Shown: positions 1 to 7,722, counted from the first letter of the stretch. The stretch: 10,939 nt of DNA from Candolleomyces eurysporus (GCA_027579435.1 JANBPK010001435.1:1-10939), one strand, 5' to 3'. Numbers and translations are program-made. The notes: a model not told the origin generated them from the letters alone.

Positions 1-496
1 GCGCGCTCGTCTCTTGAGTTCATCTTCAAACGGCAGCTGTCTACAACGACGACCGTACGTCCTTCTTGGGTTCTGCTGCGAGTTTGGATTCAATTCTAAT
101 GCCCCCTTTTGTAACTAGTGCACGACCGAGTGCTCGACCTTCCAGGAGGCCTTGGATGTTAGGCAACTTTAGTTCGATCCTAGGATCACCGTTTTGACCA
201 CTTTGCACCAGGAATGCCAAACGACGCAGTGTCTGTGCACCCGTCCCGTTGCAAGGTCGTTGAACCGCTGTGTCAACTGTTACTACCAAGAAGCGCCTTC
301 AGACGATGTCCTCAAGGCAGCTAACAACCTCATTGATAGTACGTGACGTTCGGTTGAGAAATTTTTGGTCCTCACCATTCCTGACCTCTATTGTTTCTAT
401 GTAGCCTTCGAGGAGACGTGCGACGGCGTTTCAGGACTTCCTACTATCTCCGTGACCACTGAGGCTGAAAGAGCCGGCCCTACTGCCCCTGCCTGA
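1..496 (+). CDS. 8-Cys CFEM-like small secreted protein, copy 1 (5' end outside window, tail-less)
   Basis: The window opens inside exon 2. Exons by comparison with copies 2-4: 1-54, 119-157, 212-338 and 405-496, with introns 55-118 (GTACGT..CTAG), 158-211 and 339-404; exon 3 (39 nt) and exon 4 (127 nt) have the family lengths. The visible 103 residues hold the end of the propeptide with a Kex2-type site (FIFKR|Q) and all eight cysteines in register: CTTEC, ECQTTQCLC, CVNC and EETC. After ISVTTEAERAGPTAPA the frame meets TGA at 494-496, where the paralogues continue for about 80-95 residues of Ser/Thr/Pro stalk and hydrophobic GPI tail. The product would be secreted rather than anchored, or the gene is truncated. 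Exon 1 and the promoter lie left of the window. The splice pattern is seen directly; the role is unknown. Confidence 0.75.
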
Positions 497-511
497 GTAT
501 ACACAATGTTC

Positions 512-524
512 GTAGTAGTAGTAG
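512..524. repeat. GTA trinucleotide repeat (about 4 copies)
   Basis: A short GTAGTAGTAGTAG run lies just after the early stop of copy 1, where the homology to the other copies ends. It is too short to mean much alone but marks the breakpoint. Confidence 0.6.
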
Positions 525-790
525 GATGCAAAGATCTCCGAGAACTAGTAGGATTGGACAAGATTTACAGTCATTTGTATAACTATTTACGCAATTTTTT
601 CTTTCCTCTCGTCTTTTGACAAGTTAATGTGACCAGCGATGAGTATTGTCACGCTTACTAGATCCGGCGAGGACAAGAGGTAGTGCCAGTGCGCCGAGGA
701 TTATGATGCAGAATTGGTATGTCAAGGATGTGTATGAACATTTGCTAAATAAGAGACATGATACTTAGACATTTAGCTGAGATGGTGGAT

Positions 791-810
791 TACACCGCAC
801 TACACCGCAC
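791..810. repeat. 10-bp perfect tandem duplication
   Basis: TACACCGCAC occurs twice back to back. It is preceded by GATGGTGGA and followed by TCCATCA, so the duplication sits inside a weak imperfect palindrome. It could be a footprint of slippage or of an excised element. Confidence 0.6.
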
Positions 811-934
811 TCCATCACGTTTGGTGTGTGACCCGGGAATGACGGCTAGCTCGCAGAAATCGAATCGCGCAGATAGTTACGCAAACGACTGTAGTGGGAT
901 TGACGAGATTTAGCAGGACTAGCGAGAGCGGTGA

Positions 935-1234
935 CTTGTCTGTCTCTTCTTTGCTTGGCCAACGCGAAACTTCTCAGAGAATTTGTATGTCCAAATTGTC
1001 TTGGGCATACCTGAGGTTCGCTCCAGCTGGGCCTTTCCCAAAGCTCTCCAAAACCCAGCTCACAGCCTGCAGTTCTCTTTAGAAGACCTTGACCAATGGG
1101 TCTCATATCATCATGAAGCCTACAAGCCACACGCTGTATGGAGGGATCAAAAAGTCCAGGAAGAGGACGAGAAGATCGATTTGCGCGATATCGACATCGC
1201 GACGCTGAAAGGATTTCGCAACTTTTGTGCATAG
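935..1234 (+). pseudogene. Coding-like fragment of unknown origin
   Basis: An open frame of about 100 codons runs from after a TGA at 932 to TAG at 1232-1234. It has no credible ATG near its start, so it would be an internal exon or a remnant. Its C-terminal half is charged and compositionally protein-like, with stretches such as SLEDLDQWVSYHHEAYK and EEDEKIDLRDIDIATLKGF. No motif lets me assign a family. It lies in the segment not shared by the tandem units, so a decayed gene or transposon fragment is the most likely explanation. Chance openness cannot be excluded. Confidence 0.25.
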
Positions 1235-1740
1235 TATACAGTGCTTTTTCGAGCCATGGATCAGTTGATTTACAGAATTGTAACTTGTCCCAAAATCCCT
1301 CCAAAACGATGTCTATTTCTCACTCGAAATTCAAGTCGAAAACGTTGATATATGTATGGTTCAAGACAGAAGCATTCGTTCCATGTGCTATTTCATGGAC
1401 TCTGACACACGTTCTCCTCCCCATGGCTTCGAAACTTCAGAATATCGATGTTGTAGCCACTCAGATACTTGGAGTGTCTCCTATCGAGCAGCTAGCAGTT
1501 GCCCTTCTTCAAGAATGTCTATTTTGTCAAACCTTTCCATGGAGGCACCCCCGGGTTCTCTGTTCATCAGAGGCAACTCCGAGAACATGAGGTCATTGAG
1601 ATATCCTCCGTTGAAGAAAAGCCTGTTCCTCAGATTAAAACAAGATGCGTTCTCCTTGTGTTAGCTGAAGGGAAAGGAGAAGACAATGGATGCGTTCGTC
1701 CGGCATGAGGTGCGTTCTACCACTTGAAAGGACATTCTCC

Positions 1741-1789
1741 GGATGGAGCAGCGACTACCGTTACTGCCTCCGACGGCAGCTCCGGTGGT
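1741..1789 (+). pseudogene. Fragment of the Ser/Thr/Gly stalk of the secreted-protein family
   Basis: This 49-bp segment aligns without gaps to 4285-4333 of copy 2, about 39 of 49 bases identical by eye, and translates to DGAATTVTASDGSSGG against GGAATTVTAPNSNSGG. The frame continues into unrelated sequence and the flanks do not match. It is probably a remnant of a tail: either copy 1's own tail displaced by an insertion, or that of another decayed copy. Confidence 0.5.
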
Positions 1790-1827
1790 CCGAGATGCAG
1801 CGGTACTCTTCGTCGTACCACATTTAG

Positions 1828-1851
1828 AGTCATAGTCATAGTCATAGTCAT
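1828..1851. repeat. AGTCAT hexanucleotide repeat (4 perfect copies)
   Basis: Four perfect AGTCAT units, followed by AA. The period is a multiple of three and reads as alternating Tyr-Asp on the minus strand, but there is no supported gene there. It is a short polymorphism-prone microsatellite. Confidence 0.8.
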
Positions 1852-2048
1852 AAACCGGAGGATAAGTAAGCGGATCGCTCGAACTCCCCGTTGCCATCAC
1901 TAACTGTGACAGTGGCCGGTCTGTTCATGGCGAGTCGAAATATTATCATATATCGCCTCCTCGTCCTCGGGAAACGTTTCCCGACCTTTCGTCTATCATA
2001 GGGTGGAAGACTGACCAGGGCTCCTTTGGATGTTTTCGAATCTGACAG

Positions 2049-2455
2049 TGCAAATCACCCTGTACCTCAATCACAGACACCCACCAACTTTCTCGATTTG
2101 TCGCCTATTGACACTTTTGCATAGTCTTGTGCGGAGGTTGACCGCTTCTGCACGTCCGGAAACAACCAGGCGCTTCTCACCTGCATGAACTGTCTCTACT
2201 GGGCAGGCCCGGAGAGACCGGCGTATGAAGCGGCACAACAGACGCTCGGAGGTGAGCCTTCCATGAACCGTGACATTCAGCTGGATTCGCTGTTTGACAA
2301 TGGTTTCTCCAGAGTTCTCCATCATCTGTGACGACTTCTTGTTGGAGATCCTCCACCTCCACCTCGACACGAACCTCCACATCCTCGTCAAGCCCACCCT
2401 CGACAACCGCTACCGCCGTCCCAAGTACTTCCAGTTCAACCTCATCCAGAGCTAG
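2049..2455 (+). pseudogene. Strongly diverged, broken paralogue of the 8-Cys secreted-protein gene
   Basis: Three family exons can be recognised. After the acceptor CTGACAG at 2041-2048, 39 nt encode CKSPCTSITDTHQ (C-x3-C as in exon 3). Exon 4 equivalent: 2125-2251, preceded by CATAG and ending at GTGAGC; it is exactly 127 nt, the family length, and aligns without gaps to copy 2 (SCAEVDRFCTSGNNQALLTC, then MNC). The fourth cysteine is Arg (CGC, one base from TGC). Exon 5 equivalent starts at 2313 (EFSIIC matching SYESTC). Damage: no usable donor after the 39-nt exon (only 37 nt before the next exon), and after the last Cys the Ser/Thr-rich stalk continues in the +1 frame, while the Cys frame stops at 2453-2455. 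No signal-peptide exon was found upstream. Confidence 0.6.
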
Positions 2456-2885
2456 CTCCACTCGACCAAATTCGAGCCCCTCCCATGCTGGATCCTAGAC
2501 TCCCACCGGTACCCGAACGGCCTCGAGCACAAGCCCTGCTACAACCTCCGGTATACTCGAGCCTTCGTCCAGAAATGCTACATTGTCCGTGGTCCGAACC
2601 AACAAGTCTTGTCGAGGCGGTCGAACTTGAAGACGTCGAGACAGTCTTCGACCTCACCGTCGTCGTCGGGTTTGTGCAAGGCTGTTCGGTCGGTTCTTGG
2701 GTTAAATTGGAGGGGGATCCTGTCGTGACTGTGTGATGTAGCACTTCCAAATGGTGGGTCTTTTACCCGGAAAGTCTTGCTCAAGAGGTGACTTCCGGGG
2801 TCTAGAGAACACCGCGTTTATATTGGCCTGTCACTTGCAGCCACAGCAGGGAGAATGGAGAGGACAACGGAGGGCTGGCAGTTTT
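2456..2885. other. Decayed Ser/Thr-rich tail and spacer, no intact gene
   Basis: The Ser/Thr-rich frame of the degenerate paralogue continues past a TAG at about 2491 with TPTGTRTASSTSPATTSG and peters out near 2640. A different frame over 2620-2736 reads a hydrophobic segment (DLTVVVGFVQGC) before TGA, possibly a shifted remnant of a GPI-type tail. From 2737 to 2885 I see no feature. Minus-strand open frames here mirror the low-complexity + strand composition. Confidence 0.4.
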
Positions 2886-3558
2886 CCTGCGCCCCCGACC
2901 CCTGTGGTCCTCCCACTAATCATTCGTCGTGTCCGGAGCATGTCCTTGTGCCTGAGGGTGGGCGCCTATCATGACCATGATACCGTTCTATTTGTTCGAT
3001 GTTGGAAACTCCTTTCGGCTTCTCGGCTAGGTTGACCGAGGAGTCCTTTTTTGTGCTAATCTACGGATGGTCATCATACGAGGTCGGGTTCGCAACAAGG
3101 GCCTCTCGTAATCCTTGCTGCTCTCAGAGGTCGAGAAGCTCCTCAGAATGAAATAGTCGTGTTGAACGTGCGTTCAGGCAACGTGTGGCAGACAACCACA
3201 AAGTACCGTACCTAACCTCGGATCAAATGCATACCGGGTCCCCGTCGGGGCGCTGCTCCTCTAAGGTCAGCTGCTGCGAGGGCACTTCGAAGTGCTCCAC
3301 AAAGATGGTTATCGACTCGTAAACCATCGATAAAATCAAAGGCTTCTAGCCGTCCAACAGCACCCTGAAGCTCTTGGCACATCTGGTGATAGAGCGCTTA
3401 GATTTCGGTATCTCTTGGCAGGATATGCGTTACGTACATTCTGCCATTCCGGGTGGTTTGCGTTGAGTCAATATAAAAGCAAGCCTCGTTGGCACTAGAC
3501 AGCCTGCTCGACGTGCCCCTCGCCGCCACCTTGCTTTGTCATTCCAGCCTGTGTGAAG
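2886..3558 (+). repeat. Upstream (promoter) module of copy 2, repeated before copies 3 and 4
   Basis: The module begins near CCCCCGACCCCTGTGG (5' part shared with 5455-5600) and ends at the ATG of copy 2. Shared blocks include TTCTCGGCTAGGT with a following GACCGAGGAGTCC (3019-3049 and 5559-5589), a GAGAAGCTC..GAATGAAAT block, AAGTGCTCCACAAAGATG (also before copy 4) and CTGCCATTCCGGGTG just before the TATA box (also before copy 4). The blocks resemble each other far more than random intergenic DNA does, so the duplication carried the whole promoter. No gene is seen in it. Confidence 0.75.
3472..3478 (+). promoter_or_regulatory. TATA box of copy 2
   Basis: TATAAAA lies 87 bp before the ATG and is followed by a leader ending in CCAGCCTGTGTGAAG. 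The same box and leader words precede copies 3 and 4, so this is the conserved core promoter. Confidence 0.75.
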
Positions 3559-4435
3559 ATGCGTTACTCCAGCTTGACTTTGCTCACGGTTGGTGCTGTT
3601 GCCTCGCAAGGTGCGTTCAAATCCAGGCTTTTGAGTCATAAAAGGGTTTAACAGTGGTGCCGGAAATTTTGGGAAAACTAGTGGCTGGGAGTGTTATCGA
3701 GGCGCGCTCGTCTCTCGAGTTCATCTTCAGGCGCCAGACCACGCCAGCCCTCGTACGTCCCTTTGGGTTCTGCTGCGAATTCACCTCTCACGTTACGTTG
3801 CAGTGCACGACCGAGTGCTCGACCTTCCAGAATGCTTTGGATGTTAGTGATTTAGTCTGATTCGAAGACAACCGTTTTTGACCACTTTGTACCAGGTCTG
3901 CCAAACGACGGGTTGTCTGTGCACGACTTCCGTTGCAACGTCGCTGAACAACTGTGTCAACTGTTACTACCAGAACTCACCTACCACCACTGTCTACAAC
4001 ACAGCTAACGAGCTCATCACTAGTACGTGACGTTACAAAGATTTTGGCTCCAACCATTTCCTGAGCGATTATCGCTCCTATGTAGGCTACGAGTCGACCT
4101 GCGCCGGCGTTCCTGGACTCCCTCCCGTCTCCGTGACCACCCGCCCTGGCGGAGTCGGCCCTACTGCCTCCACTACCTCCACCAGCCGTGTCACACCGAC
4201 AACAACACCAGGCGTCACAGGCCCCATCACCACCATTGAGCCTCCTATCTCGCAGACGATCGTCAGACCGCCTACGACCACCGCGGGTGGGGCAGCGACT
4301 ACTGTTACTGCCCCCAATAGCAACTCTGGTGGCGGCTTGCCTGGACTGTCAGGCAGTGGTGCTCAGTCATTGTCGGCCGGGGTTTATCCAGCTGTGATGG
4401 TTGTCGCTTTTGCTTTGGGTGCTTTTGCTTTGTAG
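3559..4435 (+). CDS. 8-Cys CFEM-like, Ser/Thr-rich GPI-type surface protein, copy 2 (intact)
   Basis: Exons 3559-3610, 3682-3752, 3804-3842, 3896-4022 and 4086-4435 (introns 71, 51, 53 and 63 nt, all GT..AG) join to 639 nt, 212 residues. Order: signal peptide about 1-17 (MRYSSLTLLTVGAVASQ); propeptide ending FRR|Q at 33-36, a Kex2-type site; cysteines at 42, 46, 56, 61, 63, 74, 77 and 102 (CTTEC, CQTTGCLC, CVNC, STC); Ser/Thr/Pro stalk about 110-180, probably O-glycosylated; small residues then a hydrophobic end (YPAVMVVAFALGAFAL) typical of GPI signals. The Cys order resembles CFEM but lacks the Asp before the fourth Cys that binds haem iron in characterised members. The ATG is chosen because it alone opens the signal peptide and is conserved. 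Likely a cell-wall or plasma-membrane protein; ligand unknown. Confidence 0.85.
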
Positions 4436-4961
4436 GACTCTCCTGATCCGTTCTCTCCCTCGCTATGCTTTGATTGGGACCTATCAGTCTTTACTACTCC
4501 CAGCGTGGACCTGTACTTCCGAATGTACGTTGACCACTCGTTCTGTCATTCGCTAGAACTCTTTATGTACCCGGCAATCTTCATGGCTAAATCTATATAC
4601 TGGTAAAAGTGTATATCGTCGTGCTTAATGAATGCTACGTATTATCGGGCTTCAATTCCTCATAGGCTTGTCGATCCCGTCGATTTGGGCAATTATACTT
4701 CCATATTTGCTTGGTGAACGAGCTAACCGGGATGAAAGGGTGGATTCTGCCGGTCGGTGCTGTGCAGGTGCTGTGTACTCATCATATCAAGTGTCTTTAG
4801 CGGAGGAAAGAAAGGACTTCAAGGAGCTATTCTTGGAAGAAGGCCTATTTCGGGCCATCAATAATCCTCTCAACATGCTCCCGACACTGGCAGTGCCGTC
4901 CAGTACCCTTCCCTGATGAGATGGATTAAACTATGAGACCGCAGCTAAATTCCCCTTCCAA

Positions 4962-5027
4962 GTGTCGGTCAAAGAAAAGGTTCTGTATGAAGCAGCGGGG
5001 CTACACCAGCACACGGTTGGCCGACAC
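4962..5027. promoter_or_regulatory. 11-bp inverted repeat upstream of MLSRL copy A
   Basis: Arms GTGTCGGTCAA (4962-4972) and TTGGCCGACAC (5017-5027) match with one mismatch around a 44-nt spacer. The same pair is perfect upstream of copies B and C. The CGG..CCG halves recall Zn2Cys6-type activator sites, but the wide spacing is unusual; binding is inferred. Confidence 0.5.
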
Positions 5028-5110
5028 CGTGGAGTAATTTTGAGTCGCTAGATATGCCAGAGGTGTATTTTTGGGTTTCAACATCAACTAGTTTCATAAT
5101 TCGCCTGGCA

Positions 5111-5120
5111 CATAAATACA
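5111..5120 (+). promoter_or_regulatory. TATA-like box of MLSRL copy A
   Basis: CATAAATACA lies about 135 bp before the ATG and is kept at 7841 and 10589 before the other copies. It is followed by a TACTC-rich, pyrimidine-rich leader, as is common near basidiomycete transcription starts. Confidence 0.6.
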
Positions 5121-5247
5121 AGAGAGGACACCCCAAAATACCTAGGCCTCTACTACTCTACTCTACCTCAGCTTTATTCTCCTCATCAAGACCACCTGGA
5201 TACCCTGCCCTTCCTGCCCTTCCTCTCCTTCGAAGAAACGAGAAAGA

Positions 5248-5484
5248 ATGCTGTCAAGACTCCCGTCCTCGTCGCCCTTCCGTTGTCAGAGCGCAGACTG
5301 CGTTCCCTCTTCGGGTCATCGCGACGGGCTCCAAGGTCTGAATCCCACTAACCCTCGAGAGCCGACTCTTGGGACGTCTATCAACCAGATGAGCGTGGCT
5401 TCTCTCGAATCGCTCTGTCTACATACTCTTGCGTGCTCCGCGTTTGTCTTCCCGCGTCCTCGACCCCTGTGGCCCTCCCACTGA
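5248..5484 (+). pseudogene. Decayed first exon of the MLSRL secreted-protein gene, copy A
   Basis: The promoter, leader and ATG match copies B and C, but the signal-peptide coding region has lost bases: after MLSR the hydrophobic core is out of frame (PSSSPFRCQ..) because several bases of the alanine-rich core are missing. The frame recovers downstream as NPTNPREPTLGTSINQMS, which aligns to LGTSINQTSEARL of copy C. The exon-end donor GTACGT of copy C is replaced by ATACTC. Homology to copy 2's promoter module then begins near 5455, so the rest of the gene was lost at the duplication junction. No working signal peptide is encoded; a dead remnant. Confidence 0.65.
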
Positions 5485-6047
5485 TCATTCGTCGTGTCTG
5501 TCAATGGACCGTGTCTTTGTTCCTGACGCTGGGCGCCCATGTTGTTCGGAAACTCCTTTGGGCTTCTCGGCTAGGTCGACCGAGGAGTCCCCTCCTGTTT
5601 GATTTTCTCAATTTATGGATATGGATGGTCATCACGAGATCGAGGTCGTAGTAAGGACCTCGTAAGTTGTGCTGCTCTCAGATGTCGAGAAGCTCTTCAA
5701 GAATGAAATACTCGTGTTGAACGTGCCGTTCAGGTAACCACAAAGTACAACGCCAACGTCGGATCAATTGCACACCCCGTCGGCGCGCTGGTCAGCTGCT
5801 GTGAGGGCACTTTGAGAAGGAATCCACGAAGATGACTATCGACTCATAAACGTCAAAGTCTTTCCAGGAGTCAACAGCACCCCGAAGTTCTTGACGCATC
5901 TGGTGTTAGGGCGCTTAGATTCGGTATCACTCGGCATTACGTGTGTGTTCAGTCCATATAAAAGCATGCCTTGTTGCCCTGACAGAGACAGCCTGCTCGA
6001 CGTGCCCCCCGCTGTCACCTTGCCTTGTCGTCCCAGCCTGCATGAAG
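5485..6047 (+). repeat. Upstream (promoter) module of copy 3
   Basis: Corresponds to 2886-3558 before copy 2, with the same block order (TCTCGGCTAGGTCGACCGAG, GAGAAGCTCTTCAAGAATGA, GTCAGCTGCTGTGAGGGCAC, GCGCTTAGATTCGGTATC). It shows small indels against the copy 2 version, including loss of the CTGCCATTCCGGGTG word. The start of the homology (from about 5455) lies inside the decayed MLSRL copy A. No gene is seen. Confidence 0.7.
5957..5963 (+). promoter_or_regulatory. TATA box of copy 3
   Basis: TATAAAA lies 91 bp before the ATG in the same context (CAGTCCATATAAAAGC) as copy 2. Confidence 0.7.
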
Positions 6048-6958
6048 ATGCGTTACTCTAGCTTGACTTTGCTTACGGTTTGTGCTGTTGCCTCGCAAGG
6101 TGCGTTTGAACACAGACCTTTGAGTCGGAAAAGGCATACTCAGTGGTACTAAAAATTTTGCTTTGAAAACTAGTGGCTGGGAGCATCATCGAGGCGCGCT
6201 CTTCTATTGAGTTCATCTTCAAGCGACAGCTCACTGATCAAGGAATTGTACGTCCCTTTTGGGTTCTGCTGCGAATTCGAATTCACTTCTAACGTCCTGT
6301 TGCAGTGCACGACCGAGTGCTCGACCTTCCAGAATGCTTTGGATGTTAGGCATTTACCTTGTCTCGAAGACAACCGTTTTTGACCACTTTGTACCAGGTC
6401 TGCACAACGGGGGCTTGTCTGTGCACCCGCGCCGTTGCGACATCGCTGAACAGCTGTGTCAACTGTTACTACGAGAACACACCTTCATCCTCTGTCCTCG
6501 ACGCAGCCAACCAACTCATCGCTAGTACGTGACGTGTTGAAAAGATCTTAGTCCCCACCATTTTCTGAATCTTTATTGCTTCTATATAGGCTACGGTACG
6601 GCGTGCGACGGCGTTCCGGGACTTCCTCCCGCCTCCGTGACCACTCGCACTGGCGGCCTTCCTACTGCCTCTACGACTTCAACAACATCAAGGGTTAGTA
6701 CAGTCCCCAACACCACCATTCCCCCNTGTCACTACCTTTGAGTCTCCCGTCTCGCGGACGACCATCAGACCACCTTCGACCACCGAGGATGGAGCGGCCA
6801 TCGTTACCTCCCCCAGCAACTCTGGCAACTCTGGCAACTCCGGCAACTCTGGTGGCGGCTTGCCAGGACTGTCAGGCAGTGGCGCTCAGTCCTTGTCAGC
6901 GGAGGTTTATCCTGTCGTAGTGGTCGTTGCGTTGGCTATGGGTGCTTTTGCTTTGTAG
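6048..6958 (+). CDS. 8-Cys CFEM-like GPI-type surface protein, copy 3 (+1 frame problem at an N)
   Basis: Exons 6048-6099, 6174-6247, 6306-6344, 6398-6524 and 6590-6958, introns 74, 58, 53 and 65 nt. An in-frame ATG at 6042 would add Met-Lys; 6048 is the conserved start. Signal peptide MRYSSLTLLTVCAVASQ, Kex2-type site FIFKR|Q, eight cysteines in register (CTTEC, CTTGACLC, CVNC, GTAC). Exon 3 is identical to copy 2. In exon 5 the frame is one base too long around N6726: read literally it stops at 6739-6741; skipping one base gives about 219 residues with stalk, a GNSGNSGNSGG run expanded relative to copies 2 and 4, and hydrophobic tail YPVVVVVALAMGAFAL ending at TAG 6956-6958. A base-calling error at the N is the simplest reading; a true frameshift would remove the anchor. 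Confidence 0.75.
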
Positions 6959-7657
6959 ATTCCTCCTGACCCGTTCTCTCTTTTTCTATCCTTTCTTTTG
7001 GACCTGTCAGTCTTTACTACTCCTCCTACTAGTAGCGTGGACCTGTGCTTCCGAATGTACGCTTACCACTCGCTCTGTCATTCCCTATAGAACTCTCTTT
7101 ATGTATCAGGCAATCTTTGGTGGCTAAATCTATATACCTGTAAAAGTGTATATCTTCGTGCTAATGAATGCTACGTATCCTTTGGCTTCGATTGCTTCTT
7201 GGCCCTGTCGATCCCGTCGATTTGGGCAATCATGCTTCCATATTTGCTCGATGAACAACTCGACAGGAAGCACGGAGACGAAAGGTTGAATTCTGCCGGC
7301 CAGTACTGTGTGGTCATCATATCAAGTTTCTTGGGGGGGCCAGAGAAAGGGACTTCAATGAACTGGAAGTAGGCCTATTTCGGGCCATCAATAGTCCTCT
7401 CAACATATTTGTCAGAGATGACTCGAGATGTGGAGAAAGGGGAACGGGTAGGGCCTATACAGCGAGTAACTGATGATAACGAGCGTAAGGAGAGGATCTA
7501 CAGGATGTGCTATATACATAGGTCACGAGACGTACTCGTGACAGTATTCCTGACACCCTGGCAATGTCCAAGCAAACCTCTCTGCACCAGTACCCTTCCC
7601 CGCTGCGATAGGTTTAAGGGGTCGAACTATTAGACCGCAGCCAATCTCTCTTTCGAA

Positions 7658-7722
7658 GTGTCGGTCAAGAAAAGGTTCTGTACGAAGCAACGAAGCTCCA
7701 CCAGGGCACGGTTGACCGACAC
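7658..7722. promoter_or_regulatory. 11-bp perfect inverted repeat upstream of MLSRL copy B
   Basis: GTGTCGGTCAA (7658-7668) and TTGACCGACAC (7712-7722) are perfect reverse complements with a 43-nt spacer, about 280 bp before the ATG. The spacer (AAAAGGTTCTGTACGAAGCA) is also conserved in copy C. Confidence 0.55.

Larger units (their letters stand above)
497..2048. other. Unassigned segment between copy 1 and the degenerate paralogue; possible insertion
   Basis: This stretch is not shared with the 3' flanks of copies 2-4, which resemble each other closely, so it is either inserted or from another source. It holds short simple repeats (GTA x4 at 512-524; a 10-bp tandem duplication at 791-810), a coding-like open stretch at 935-1234, a stalk-like fragment at 1741-1789 and a hexamer repeat at 1828-1851. 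A second open frame near 1505-1690 on the + strand contains HEVIEISSVEEKPVPQIK, which looks protein-like but has no recognisable family. I see no complete gene, TIR pair or LTR. Confidence 0.5.
4436..5247 (+). repeat. 3' flank of copy 2 plus upstream region of MLSRL copy A (repeated module)
   Basis: This non-coding module recurs at 6959-7966 and 9728-10728. Ordered shared words: GTGGACCTGT..CGAATGTACG (3' UTR), CTAAATCTATATAC, AATGAATGCTACGTAT, GTCGATCCCGTCGATTTGGG, TTCGGGCCATCAATA, an 11-bp inverted repeat, TTTCATAAT and CATAAATACAAGAGAG. Open frames in it are not conserved between copies because of indels, so I treat it as the terminator and 3' flank of the GPI-protein gene followed by the promoter of the next gene. 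Confidence 0.75.

Noticed and set aside
846..1304. Long minus-strand open frame (152 codons)
   Set aside because: No family signal, no splice or promoter context, and it overlaps the more protein-like + strand frame. Probably a shadow or chance.
1927..1990. ATG-led hydrophobic stretch (MASRNIIIYRLLVLG) as exon 1 of the degenerate paralogue
   Set aside because: Position is suggestive, but neither nearby GT (GTTTCC, GTCTAT) joins in phase to the Cys exon, and the sequence does not resemble the family signal peptide.
2442..2750. Minus-strand Ser/Thr-rich open frame
   Set aside because: It is antisense to the decayed Ser/Thr-rich stalk, and low-complexity composition keeps both strands open. 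There is no signal peptide or conserved start.
4632..4916. Open frame with a hydrophobic start in the 3' flank of copy 2
   Set aside because: The same duplicated DNA downstream of copies 3 and 4 is broken by indels and stops, so the frame is not conserved; the segment behaves as non-coding flank.
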